A stretch of DNA of 64,000 bases. It comes from Palsa-504 sp963744575. Lineage in GTDB: Bacteria > Actinomycetota > Actinomycetes > Streptosporangiales > Streptosporangiaceae. Numbering within the stretch: position 1 is the stretch's first letter; the number at the start of each line of letters is the position of its first letter. Location: positions 62,001-126,000 of the forward strand of contig CAVUUF010000013.1 of assembly GCA_963744575.1 (NCBI GenBank), read 5' to 3'. The notes under the pieces were generated by a model, which saw nothing but the letters and a program-made list of their open reading frames with translations, searched no databases and was not told where the DNA came from. A program made the position numbers and the translations under genes. Of the stretch, positions 52,664-60,563 are shown in pieces.

Positions 52664-52719
52664 CAGCATCGATGTCACACCGATGTCGTCCCAGCAGCAA
52701 CGATGCCACATCGATGCTG
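52664..52719. repeat. Intergenic dyad repeat element, copy 2
   Basis: CAGCATCGATGT (52664-52675) and ACATCGATGCTG (52708-52719) form a perfect 12-bp inverted repeat around a 32-nt centre. Its right part matches the element at 18481-18518 at about 34 of 38 positions. It fills the 78-bp gap between two convergent genes and abuts the synthetase stop codon, so it may also act as a terminator. Confidence 0.65.
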
Positions 52720-53952
52720 CTAAAGCTCCCCGGCCCGAGGCTCCCACAGGTCGGTGCGATGCGCGGCAGCGTGAGCCGCGATGCCGGCCAGCGCCGCGGC
52801 CGCGGGCAGCGGAGGCAGCCGCCGCCCGTCCCGCAGCCGGATGGCGACCTGCCCGGCGGCGGCTTCCCGCTCACCGACGATCGCCTGGTAGGGCACCAGC
52901 CTCGACGACCTGATCCGGCGGTTCAGGGTGCCGGATTCCGGCTCGGCGACGCAGGCGCGCAGCCCGAGCCCGGCGGCGTGCCGGACGACCGACGCGGCCG
53001 CCGGGTTCTGCGCGCCCGTGACCGGCAGCACCACGAGCTGCTCCGGCGCGAGCCAGTCGGGAAAGGCGCCGCCGTGCCGCTCAATCAGGTGCGCAACCGC
53101 GCGTTCCATGGTGCCGACGATGCTGCGGTGCACCATGACCGGGCGATGCCTGGCCCCGTCCGCGCCGGTGTATTGCAGACCGAACTGTTCCGGCTGGTAG
53201 AAGTCGACCTGGACGGTAGACAAGGTCGCCTCCCGTTCGGCCGAATCGGCCACCTGCACGTCGATCTTGGGCCCGTAGAAGGCGGCCTCTCCCTCGCCCG
53301 CCTCCCAGGGCAGGCCCGCGCCGTCGAGTATCCCGGCCAGCAGCGCGGCCGCTTGCTCCCAGATGCGCGGGTCGCCGACGTACTTGCTGCCCGGGCCGGG
53401 CAGCGACAGCCGGTACCGCACCGGCTCGACGCCCAGCGCGGCGTAGGCCTGCCGGATCATCGCCAGCGCGGCGGCCGCCTCGTCAGCGGCCTGGTCCAGG
53501 GTGCAGAAGACGTGCGCGTCGTTCAGCTGCATCGCCCGCACCCGGGTCAGCCCGCCGAGCACCCCGGACAGCTCGGCCCGGTACTGGCCGCCCAGTTCGG
53601 CCAGCCGGAGCGGCAATTCGCGGTAGCTCCGCCCGCCGGACCGGTAGAGCAGCGCGTGGTGCGGGCACAGGCTGGGCCGCAGTACGACCTGCTCCCCGCC
53701 CAGATCCATCGGCGGGTACATGCCGTCGCGGTAGTGCGACCAGTGCCCGGATATCTCGTACAGCTCGCGCTTGCCCAGCACGGGGGAGTAGACGTGCTGG
53801 TAGCCGGCCCGCCGCTCCAGCTCGCGCAGGTACTCCTCCAGCGCGTGCCGGACCGCGGCGCCGGCGGGCAGCCAGTACGGCAGCCCGGTCCCGATCAGCG
53901 GGTCGGTGCCGAAAAGCTCGAGCTCCCGGCCGAGCTTGCGGTGATCGTGCAT
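52720..53952 (-). CDS. thrS: Compact threonyl-tRNA synthetase-like protein without TGS and editing domains
   Basis: The protein has 410 residues from ATG 53952, against about 650 for standard ThrRS. The class II core is complete: motif 1 around AGYQHVYSPVLGKRELYEIS, motif 2 RPSLCPHHALLYRSGGRSY, LNDAHVFCTL and motif 3 MVHRSIVGTMERAVAHLIE. Zinc ligands Cys (SLCPHH), His (NDAHVF) and His (VMVHRS) are present, and an anticodon domain follows. The N-terminal TGS and editing domains are absent, so mischarged Ser-tRNA could not be cleared in cis. It is probably a paralogue of a full-length enzyme elsewhere. A hairpin plus U-run in its leader suggests attenuation. Confidence 0.85.
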   Translation of the reverse strand: MHDHRKLGRELELFGTDPLIGTGLPYWLPAGAAVRHALEEYLRELERRAGYQHVYSPVLGKRELYEISGHWSHYRDGMYPPMDLGGEQVVLRPSLCPHHALLYRSGGRSYRELPLRLAELGGQYRAELSGVLGGLTRVRAMQLNDAHVFCTLDQAADEAAAALAMIRQAYAALGVEPVRYRLSLPGPGSKYVGDPRIWEQAAALLAGILDGAGLPWEAGEGEAAFYGPKIDVQVADSAEREATLSTVQVDFYQPEQFGLQYTGADGARHRPVMVHRSIVGTMERAVAHLIERHGGAFPDWLAPEQLVVLPVTGAQNPAAASVVRHAAGLGLRACVAEPESGTLNRRIRSSRLVPYQAIVGEREAAAGQVAIRLRDGRRLPPLPAAAALAGIAAHAAAHRTDLWEPRAGEL

Positions 53953-53997
53953 GATGGCCTCCACGGTCAGGTAACCCGAGCGAGCGGCCACGCAAAA

Positions 53998-54022
53998 GCC
54001 CCGGGCACACTCGCCCCGGGGC
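53998..54022 (-). terminator. Attenuator-like terminator in the thrS leader
   Basis: Read on the - strand, GCCCCGGG and CCCGGGGC form a perfect 8-bp stem with a 9-nt loop followed directly by TTTT. It lies 46 bases before the thrS start codon and after the predicted promoter, so it would terminate leader transcripts unless an alternative structure forms. Confidence 0.7.
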
Positions 54023-54055
54023 GTGTTAGTCAATCTTGTTCGGTCAATACCGCAT

Positions 54056-54106
54056 TCAGCGCACCGGGACCGGCTCCGGCGTCCTCGTCCTGCCAGCACG
54101 CTGCAT
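54056..54106 (-). CDS. Putative leader peptide of the thrS-like gene
   Basis: MQRAGRTRTPEPVPVR and stop, 16 codons. The ATG is seven bases downstream of TACCGT (54114-54119), so translation could begin at the 5' end of the message. It contains ACG-AGG-ACG, two threonine codons separated by one, ahead of the terminator hairpin. This is the arrangement expected for ribosome-mediated attenuation, although two Thr codons are few. Confidence 0.4.
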   Translation of the reverse strand: MQRAGRTRTPEPVPVR

Positions 54107-54200
54107 GACCCTGACGGTAGCAGCCAGCCCGGGCCGACGCACCTGGGTTTCGGCAGCACCAGGGCGGAGCGAACGGGGGGCGCCTGATACGAATAGGGGC

Positions 54201-54929
54201 ATGACCGCCCGGCTGCTCCTGGTCCACAGCCCCCTGGTCGGGGCGGCGTGCTGGGATCTGGTCGCCGCCGACCTGGCCGGGCGCGGCTATCAGGTGAGCC
54301 TCCCGGACCTGACCGGCACCGTGGCGGACGGGCCGCCGTACTGCGCGCGTCAGGCCGAGGCGATCGCCCGCAGCGGCGTCGGCCGGCCCGCGATCCTCGT
54401 CGGTCACAGCGGGGCGGGACCGCTGCTGGCGCCGGCGGGCGCCCTCCTCGGTCAGGTCCAGGGCTACGTCTTCGTCGACGCCGGGTTGTCGGCTCCGGGG
54501 CAGTCCTGGATGGACACCGCGCCGTCCGACCTGGCCGCTCAGCTCAGCGAGATGGCCGATGAGCAGGGCTGGCTCCCGCCCTGGCCGCAATGGTGGGGCG
54601 AGGAGGTACTGGCCGGCCTCATCCCAGATCCGGCCGTGCGGCGGCGGTTCGCGGCCGGCTGTCCCCGGCTGCCGCTGGCCATGTTCGAAGAGGTCCAGCC
54701 GCCCGCGCCACGCTGGCCCGACGCCCCCGCCGCCTACCTGCTGCTGAGCGAGGCCTACCAGGACCAGGCCGCCCGGGCCGGTGAACTCGGCTGGCCCGTG
54801 ACCGAACGGTCCAGCCATCACCTCGCGCTGCTGACCGATCCCGGCCTGGTCGCCGGATCGCTGCATGACCTCATCGGCCAGCTTCTGCCCGCCGGTAGCG
54901 TCCCGCACGGAGGGACGGTGGCCAGATGA
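54201..54929 (+). CDS. Alpha/beta-hydrolase-fold protein
   Basis: The protein has 242 residues. N-terminal strand-turn LLLVHSPLVGAACW; nucleophile elbow AILVGHSGAGPLL (GHSGAG, Ser); a helical cap around residues 105-165; C-terminal His pair in TERSSHHLALLTDP. This resembles the small EstC/salicylate-esterase-like branch of the superfamily. Divergent from the thrS-like gene. Cytoplasmic, substrate unknown. Confidence 0.82.
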   Translation: MTARLLLVHSPLVGAACWDLVAADLAGRGYQVSLPDLTGTVADGPPYCARQAEAIARSGVGRPAILVGHSGAGPLLAPAGALLGQVQGYVFVDAGLSAPGQSWMDTAPSDLAAQLSEMADEQGWLPPWPQWWGEEVLAGLIPDPAVRRRFAAGCPRLPLAMFEEVQPPAPRWPDAPAAYLLLSEAYQDQAARAGELGWPVTERSSHHLALLTDPGLVAGSLHDLIGQLLPAGSVPHGGTVAR

Positions 54930-54987
54930 ATGATGTGGCCGGACGATGGCTGTAATAAGGCTTCCGGTAATTAGTTAGGAGAAAGGC

Positions 54988-55428
54988 ATGCGGATCCCCA
55001 GTAAGGCCAGTCACCTGCCGTCCCGCATCGCGGCGGGCGCATTCATCCTCAACTCCGGCATCGGCAAGCTGTCCGCCGACGAGGACGCGGCGGCCCAGTT
55101 GCACGGCTTCGCTTCCGGCGCCTACCCGTTCCTCGCCAAGCTGAAGCCCAGGGACTTCGTCCGGCTGCTGGCGGTGAGCGAGATAACGCTCGGATCGGCC
55201 CTGCTGATCCCGGTCATCCCGTCCGCCGTGGCCGGCGCGGGGCTGGCCGCGTTCTCCGGCGGCCTGCTCGGCTTGTACGCCAGGACACCGGGCATGCACA
55301 TGGAGAAAAGCCCCCGCCCGACCCAGCAGGGCACGGCGCTGGCCAAGGACGTGTGGATGATGGGCATCGGGCTCGGCCTGGTCGTCGACGACCTCATCGA
55401 CCGCCCGGACAAGGGCAAGGGCAACTAG
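54988..55428 (+). CDS. DoxX-like membrane protein
   Basis: The protein has 146 residues with TTAGGAGAAAGG before the ATG. Four hydrophobic stretches (IAAGAFILNSGIGKL, VSEITLGSALLIPVIPS, VAGAGLAAFSGGLLGLY, DVWMMGIGLGLVVDDL) in the order and spacing of DoxX/DUF417-type proteins. Early IAAGAFILNSGIGKL resembles the family's first helix. Function unresolved in the family; often redox or envelope related. Confidence 0.75.
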   Translation: MRIPSKASHLPSRIAAGAFILNSGIGKLSADEDAAAQLHGFASGAYPFLAKLKPRDFVRLLAVSEITLGSALLIPVIPSAVAGAGLAAFSGGLLGLYARTPGMHMEKSPRPTQQGTALAKDVWMMGIGLGLVVDDLIDRPDKGKGN

Positions 55429-55462
55429 CCGCCGAGGACGTGGCGAGCCGCCGAGGACGCGG

Positions 55463-56179
55463 CTAGCCACCGACGGCCCGGATCGCCGCGGCCACCATCT
55501 CCTCGAGCCGCCTGCTGTGCGCGCCGCGCCAGTACACCTTGCCGCAGTCGGCGCAGCGGGAGAAGGCCTGGTAGGTGCGCTGGGTGCCGGGCGTGAGCAG
55601 CGGCTCGACGTCGGCCTTGCGGACAGGTGTCAGCGGCCCGTTGCACGCGGTGCACCGGGTCCAGGGCGCCAGCGGCGGGGCGAAACGGTCCAGGACATCG
55701 CGCAACTGGTCGTCCGGCTGCGCGCCGCGCACGTAGGCACCCAGCCACAGGCGGCGCCGGCGCAGCAGACCGCGATCCTGGGTCAGCAGCACCCGGTGGT
55801 CCGCGTTCGCGCGCTCGATCAGCACATCGTCGTCGAGGTCATTGGCGTAGGCCGTGTCCACGCCCACCAGTCGCAGCCGACGCGCCAGCGTGCCCAGGTG
55901 GACATCGAGGATGAACCGTGCCGCCGGCACCCGCTGCGGCCGGTGCACCGCCCGGGCCTCGGCCACGTCCGCGGCGCCGAGCCGGTACCCGGGCGCAGCC
56001 GGCCTACCGTTGACCAGCAGGGCGCCGACCTCGGGCAGCGGCACGCCGAACGACTCGACCACGTGTCCCAGCGAAGACACCCCGTCGCAGCGGACCCGCA
56101 CCCTCCCGCCGCGGTACCGCGGGGCCAGGAACATCCGCAGTTCGGCCCCGAACCGGACCTCTGCCTCCGGCACGGCCAT
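55463..56179 (-). CDS. Ub-Mut7-C protein: ubiquitin-fold domain plus Mut7-C RNase (PIN-like) domain
   Basis: The protein has 238 residues from ATG 56179. N-terminal beta-grasp domain (VRFGAELRMFLAPRYRGGRV ... VGALLVNGRPAAPGYRL) ; PIN-like Mut7-C core with FILDVHLGTLARRLRLVGVD, DDDVLIERANADHRVLLTQD (acidic residues) ; and a C-terminal zinc ribbon with CTACNGPL and CADCGKVYWRGAH. The acidic residues D, D/E and D of the PIN-like site are visible, so nuclease activity is plausible. Three bases after the RNase Z remnant on the same strand; both concern RNA processing. Confidence 0.9.
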   Translation of the reverse strand: MAVPEAEVRFGAELRMFLAPRYRGGRVRVRCDGVSSLGHVVESFGVPLPEVGALLVNGRPAAPGYRLGAADVAEARAVHRPQRVPAARFILDVHLGTLARRLRLVGVDTAYANDLDDDVLIERANADHRVLLTQDRGLLRRRRLWLGAYVRGAQPDDQLRDVLDRFAPPLAPWTRCTACNGPLTPVRKADVEPLLTPGTQRTYQAFSRCADCGKVYWRGAHSRRLEEMVAAAIRAVGG

Positions 56180-56181
56180 CG

Positions 56182-56700
56182 CTACCTGGCCGGCGCCGGA
56201 CACCGGGGCGGGACGGGTATGCGATCCAGGTCGCGAGCCAGCATGACCTCGCCGCCGAACGCCTCCGCCGCCTCGCCAGCCAGCCGCTTGTCCCCATCGG
56301 CCGCGAAATCGTAGCGCTGGGAGAAGTGGGTGAGGACGAGCAGCCGCGTCCCGGACTGCGCCGCGATCTGGCCCGCCTGCCCCGCGGTCAGGTGCCCGTA
56401 GTCGGCGGCCAGCCCGGCTTCGGCGTTGGCGAAGGTGGACTCGCAGACCAGCATGTCTGCCCGGTCGGCCAGGGCGAAGGCCCGGCAGGCCGAGGCAGTG
56501 GTCCCCGTGGAGTGGGTGATGCAGATCCGGGTGACCTGGCTGGCCGTGACGCCGGCGAACAGCATCTGCCGCTGCGTCCCTTCGCCCGAGTCGAACAGCA
56601 GGCCCTCGTCGTCCCAGCGCAGGAAGTAGCCGCTGTGATTGCGGCTGCGGGTGGGCGCCTGGCTCGCCGTGCCGAGAACCACCAGCTCACGGTTGGACAC
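56182..56700 (-). pseudogene. rnz: Ribonuclease Z with large internal deletion
   Basis: The protein has 172 residues against about 305 for RNase Z. The start (VVLGTASQAPTRSRNHSGYF, LLFDSGEGTQRQMLFAGV) and end (ADMLVCESTFANAEAGLA, GHLTAGQAGQIA, LLVLTHFSQRY) are typical. Where ICLTHFHGDHCLGLPG is expected the bases give CITHSTGTTASACRAFA: one T is missing, shifting the HxHxDH metal motif out of frame. About 130 codons after LPG are deleted, and the deletion happens to restore the frame. The product cannot bind the catalytic zincs in the normal way. Overlaps the ggt 3' end by 14 bp. Confidence 0.8.
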
Positions 56701-58592
56701 GAATTCTCACCCTATGCCCGGCGGCGGGCCTCGGAGCGGAACGCAGAGCGCAGTCCGGTAACGGCGAAGGATGCACGACCAGGGCGCTGCCGCCGCCGAG
56801 GCGAACCGGCTCGGCGATGGCCTCGAACCGGTTCTGGCCGATGATCTGCAGCGCGGTCGCGTCACCCGGGTAGTTGTCCAGCGGGAGTATCGGCCCGGTG
56901 GCCAGCGTGAACTTCTCACCGAACTGGCTGGTCAGCTGATTGGCCAGCGCGCTGTTGTAGAAGTCGGGTTCGGCCAGCGAGGTGGCCGAGTTCGTCTGGC
57001 TCACCCTCGGGGCCGCCAGCGCCGCCGGCAGGGACATGCCGAAGTCCACGTGGTTCACGATGATCTGCAGGATGGTGGTGATGATCGTGGATCCGCCGGC
57101 CGCGCCCACGCTGAAGACCGGTATCCCGCGGGAGAACGCGATGACCGGTCCCATGCTGGACCGCGGCTGCTTGCCGCCAGCGGGCAGGTTCGGGTCGCGG
57201 ACGCCGGAAGCGGGCGGGGCGAAGTCGAAGTCGGTCATCTCGTTGTTGAGCAGGAAGCCGTAACCGGGAACGACCTCGCCGCTGCCGCCGAAGAAGTTGA
57301 TGGTGTTGGTGTAGGCGACGATGTTGCCCCACTTGTCCACGGTGACGATGTTGTTGGTGTGGCCGCCTTCCGCGGCCGGCTGCTGGGCGCTCTGGCTGGG
57401 GCAGCCGCCGTAGGGCGGGTACGGGTTGCCGGGCGCCACCGGGGAGGTCAGCGCCTGGTTGTGGATCAGGCAGCGCCGGGTCGCGGCGTACGTTCGGGTC
57501 CAGCAGCCCGGACAGCGGCACGTTCACGTACCGGGGGTCGCCGACGTAGGCGTTGCGGTCGGCGTAGGACAGCCGGGATGCCTCCAGGTAGTGGAACAGC
57601 GCCGTCGCCCTGGGCTCGGCGGCCAGGTTGTATCCGTTCAGGATGTTCAGCGCCTCGCCGACGGTGGACCCGCTGCTCGACGGCGGCGCCATGCTGTAGA
57701 TGTCCAGGCCGCGGTAGCGCACGTGGGTCGGCGCCTGAACCCGGGCCCGATAGGCGGCCAGGTCGCTCGTGGTCATGATGCCGGGCAGGGCGACGACGGT
57801 CTGCCCGGGGGTCAGGACCGGGTGATCGTCGGCCTGGACGATGGCCTGGCCGAGGGGCCCGTCGTAGAGATACGACGGCCCGTACCGGGCCAGCAGCCGG
57901 TAGGTCCTGGCCAGGTCGGGGTTGCGCAGCAGGTAACCAACGGGCAGCGGGTCGCCCGACGGGGTCAGCAGCAGGGCCCGGCTGGCCGGATAGGCCTGCA
58001 GTTCGGGCAGGTCAGACTGGGTGAGCTGGACGAAATCCGGGTTGACCCGAAAACCGCGTTCCGCCACCCCGATCGCCGGCTGCAGGTCCGCGGCCAGGCT
58101 CTGGCGGCCATACAGGCTGACCGCCTTGGCCCAGGTGGCCACCATAGCGGGGACGCCGGTGGCCAGCGGCTGGTCCGACGCGTAGTCGTAGCCGAGCGGC
58201 TGCCCGGTCTTCGGGTCGGTGAACATCGTCGCCGTGCACGCGGCCGGGCAGTTCTCGCGGCCGTCAATGGTCACCACCTGGTGGGTCTTGGCCAGGTAGA
58301 TCACCATGAAGCCGCCGCCGCCCGGACCGGCGACGAACGGGATGGTCACGCCCAGCGCGCTGGCCGTCGCCACGGCGGCGTCGATGGCGTTGCCGCCGTG
58401 CTTCAGCGCGTCGATGCCCGCCTGGCTGGCATCGGTGTCCATGGACGCGACCGCGCCCCCGGTGCCGATCGCGACCGGTTCCTTCACCGGGCCCGGCGGA
58501 GCCTGCCCGGCGGTGGCGTGGGCCCCGGCTGGCAGCGCCAGCAGGACCACGGCCAGCGCGGACACGGCAGAAACCACTGGCAAGCGACGCAT
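56687..58592 (-). pseudogene. ggt: Gamma-glutamyltransferase, frameshifted
   Basis: Start ATG 58592 follows GGAGG; signal peptide LPVVSAVSALAVVLLALPAGAHA. The large-subunit part (KHGGNAIDAAVATASALGVT, GPGGGGFMVIYLAKT, MAPPSSSGSTVGEALNIL) runs in one frame to LSGLLDPN, and the rest (TYAATRRCLIHNQALT, then GGHTNNIVTVDKWGNIVAYT, GKQPRSSMGPVIAF) in another; the break is near 57490-57500. The Thr of HTNN would be the autocatalytic cleavage site and nucleophile. Exported enzyme of glutathione and gamma-glutamyl metabolism. A single base explains the break, so an error is possible. Confidence 0.82.
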
Positions 58593-59031
58593 GGGCACCT
58601 CCGCCCGAGCCGGTACGGACCACCGCCCTTTCGTATGCTCAGTACCGATCGCTCTAAACCAACATGACTGCGCAATTCCGCTCACCTGCGGGCGGCCCGG
58701 CTACCGCGATCGCCGGCCGGTCAGGCGGATGTGTCCCATGGCGCCAGGAGCGGCAATCCCTGGCGGTTTTCCTGGCCAAGCAGGGTCGGAGTCTTCGTTG
58801 GAGAGAAACCCAAGCCTCGCGCACCGGGGAGCTGCCGCGTACGGGGCGCCGGCCGGGGGGGAGTGCCCAACCGCAACCATCGCCCGGTCACCGGTCCTGG
58901 CCGAGGCGCCTGGCGATCTCACCGGTGACTTTCGGCCGGATCAATCTCGGCGCCTTCAAGGCCCTTCCGGTCGACCCGATCCAGCCGCCGCCAGCCCCGT
59001 CCGGCACGGGACCCGAGCCGCCGGTCCGCGG
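58593..59031. other. 439-bp gap upstream of ggt
   Basis: No convincing gene. It holds the ggt promoter region and a stem CGCCAGG (58742-58748)/CCTGGCG (58759-58765) followed by GTTTT on the + strand, which could end antisense transcription. I looked for a ydaO (c-di-AMP) or cobalamin riboswitch because of the cell-surface gene and found neither core. Confidence 0.4.
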
Positions 59032-60549
59032 TCAGCCCGCCTCGGGCAACGTGTCCATCCTGGCTTTCATCTGCACGCAGCTGCCGAAGTGCCCCGACCC
59101 GGACCCCACGCTCACCTGGTGACCGGGGCTCACGAACCGCCGGGGCAGGTACAGGTCGGTGATCGTGCCCTCGAACGCTTCGGCCGCCATGGCCACCGTC
59201 TCGGACAGGGTGGGGTGCGGGTGGATGGTCAGGCCGATGTCGGCCGCGTCGGCGCCCATCTCGATGGCCAGCACCGCCTCGGAGATCAGGTCGCCCGCCG
59301 AGGGCCCGACGATGCCGCAGCCGATGGCACGGCCGGTCGTCTGGTCGAACAGCACCTTGGTCAGCCCCTCGGACCGGCCGAGGGTCAGCGAGCGGCCGCT
59401 GGCGGCCCACGGGAACACGCCCTTGCCGTAGGCCACGCCCGCCGCCCTGGCCTCGTTCTCGGTGACCCCGGCCCAGGCCACCTCGGGGTCGGTGTAGGCG
59501 ACCGAGGGGATGGCGCGGACGTCGAAGAAGCCGTGCTTGCCCGCGATCACCTCGGCCGCGACCTTCGCCTCGTGCATCGCCTTGTGCGCCAGCATCGGCG
59601 GGCCGACGATGTTGCCGATGGCGTAAATGTGCGGCACGTTGGTCCGCATCTGCTTGTTCACCGCGATAAAGCCGTGCGGATCCACGGTGACGCCCGCCCG
59701 TTCGGCATCGATGAGTGCCCCGTTGGGACGGCGGCCGACGGCCACCAGGATCTGGTCGAAGGTGTCGGTCGCCGGGGCCTTGGCCCCGTCGAAGGACACC
59801 GTCAGCCCCGACGGCCCGGCCTGCACGTCGGTCACCTTCGTCTTCAGGAAGACGTTCTCGTACTGCCGCCCGACCCGCTTGGCCAGCGGGGTGATCACGT
59901 CCCGGTCGGTGCCAGGGATGAGCTGGTCGAGCAGTTCGACGACGGTTATCCGGGCGCCGAGCTCGTGATAGACGGTGGCTATCTCCAGCCCGATGATCCC
60001 GCCGCCGATGACCAGCAGCCGTTCCGGCATCTCCCGGATCTCCAGCGCCCCGGTGGAGTCCATGACCCGCGGGTCGGCGGCGGGGATGAACGGCAGCGTC
60101 AGCGCCTCCGAGCCGGCCGCGATGATGGCCTGCTCGAACTCGACCGAGACCGTGCCGCCGTCGGCCAGTTCCGCCGAAATCGAATGCGGCGAGGCGAACC
60201 GGCCGTAGCCGCGGATGGTGGTGACCTTGCGCTGCCTGGCCAGCCCGGCCAGCCCGCCGGTGAGCCGGGCGACCACGCCTTCCTTCCAGGCCCGCAGCCG
60301 GTCCAGGTCGATAAGCGGAGGGCCGAACGAGATGCCGTTCTCGCTCATCTCACGGGCTTCGGCGATGACCTTGGCGGCGTGCAGCAGGGCCTTGGAGGGG
60401 ATGCAGCCGACGTTCAGGCAGACCCCGCCAAGCGTGGCCCCGGCATCCACGAGCACGACCTGCTTGCCCAGGTCGGCGGCCCGGAACGCGGCCGTGTACC
60501 CGCCCGGCCCGGCGCCCAGGACGAGCACTTCAGCGGTCTGGTTCTCCAT
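59032..60549 (-). CDS. lpdA: Dihydrolipoyl dehydrogenase (E3)
   Basis: The protein has 505 residues from ATG 60549. FAD motif VLVLGAGPGGYTAAFRAADL; redox disulphide GGVCLNVGCIPSKALL; NAD motif LLVIGGGIIGLEIATVYHEL; interface His-Glu in IHPHPTLSETV. It reoxidises the lipoyl groups of E2, passing electrons to NAD+. It is about 35 residues longer than usual at the C-terminus (SPGHQVSVGSGSGHFG onwards). Last gene of the aceE-aceF-lpdA operon, 14 bp after aceF. Confidence 0.96.
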   Translation of the reverse strand: MENQTAEVLVLGAGPGGYTAAFRAADLGKQVVLVDAGATLGGVCLNVGCIPSKALLHAAKVIAEAREMSENGISFGPPLIDLDRLRAWKEGVVARLTGGLAGLARQRKVTTIRGYGRFASPHSISAELADGGTVSVEFEQAIIAAGSEALTLPFIPAADPRVMDSTGALEIREMPERLLVIGGGIIGLEIATVYHELGARITVVELLDQLIPGTDRDVITPLAKRVGRQYENVFLKTKVTDVQAGPSGLTVSFDGAKAPATDTFDQILVAVGRRPNGALIDAERAGVTVDPHGFIAVNKQMRTNVPHIYAIGNIVGPPMLAHKAMHEAKVAAEVIAGKHGFFDVRAIPSVAYTDPEVAWAGVTENEARAAGVAYGKGVFPWAASGRSLTLGRSEGLTKVLFDQTTGRAIGCGIVGPSAGDLISEAVLAIEMGADAADIGLTIHPHPTLSETVAMAAEAFEGTITDLYLPRRFVSPGHQVSVGSGSGHFGSCVQMKARMDTLPEAG

Positions 60550-60563
60550 ACCGGCCTCCACAG

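Noticed and set aside
53953..54120. T-box riboswitch for the thrS-like gene
   Set aside because: The conserved T-box core (GGGTGG...CCGCG type) and specifier-loop landmarks are absent; only a short leader ORF and terminator are seen.
58593..59031. ydaO (c-di-AMP) or cobalamin riboswitch upstream of ggt
   Set aside because: The diagnostic conserved segments could not be found on the - strand; only isolated GC stems.
58664..59122. Open frames in the gap upstream of ggt
   Set aside because: Arg/Pro-rich composition, no family resemblance and no ribosome site; typical chance frames in GC-rich DNA.
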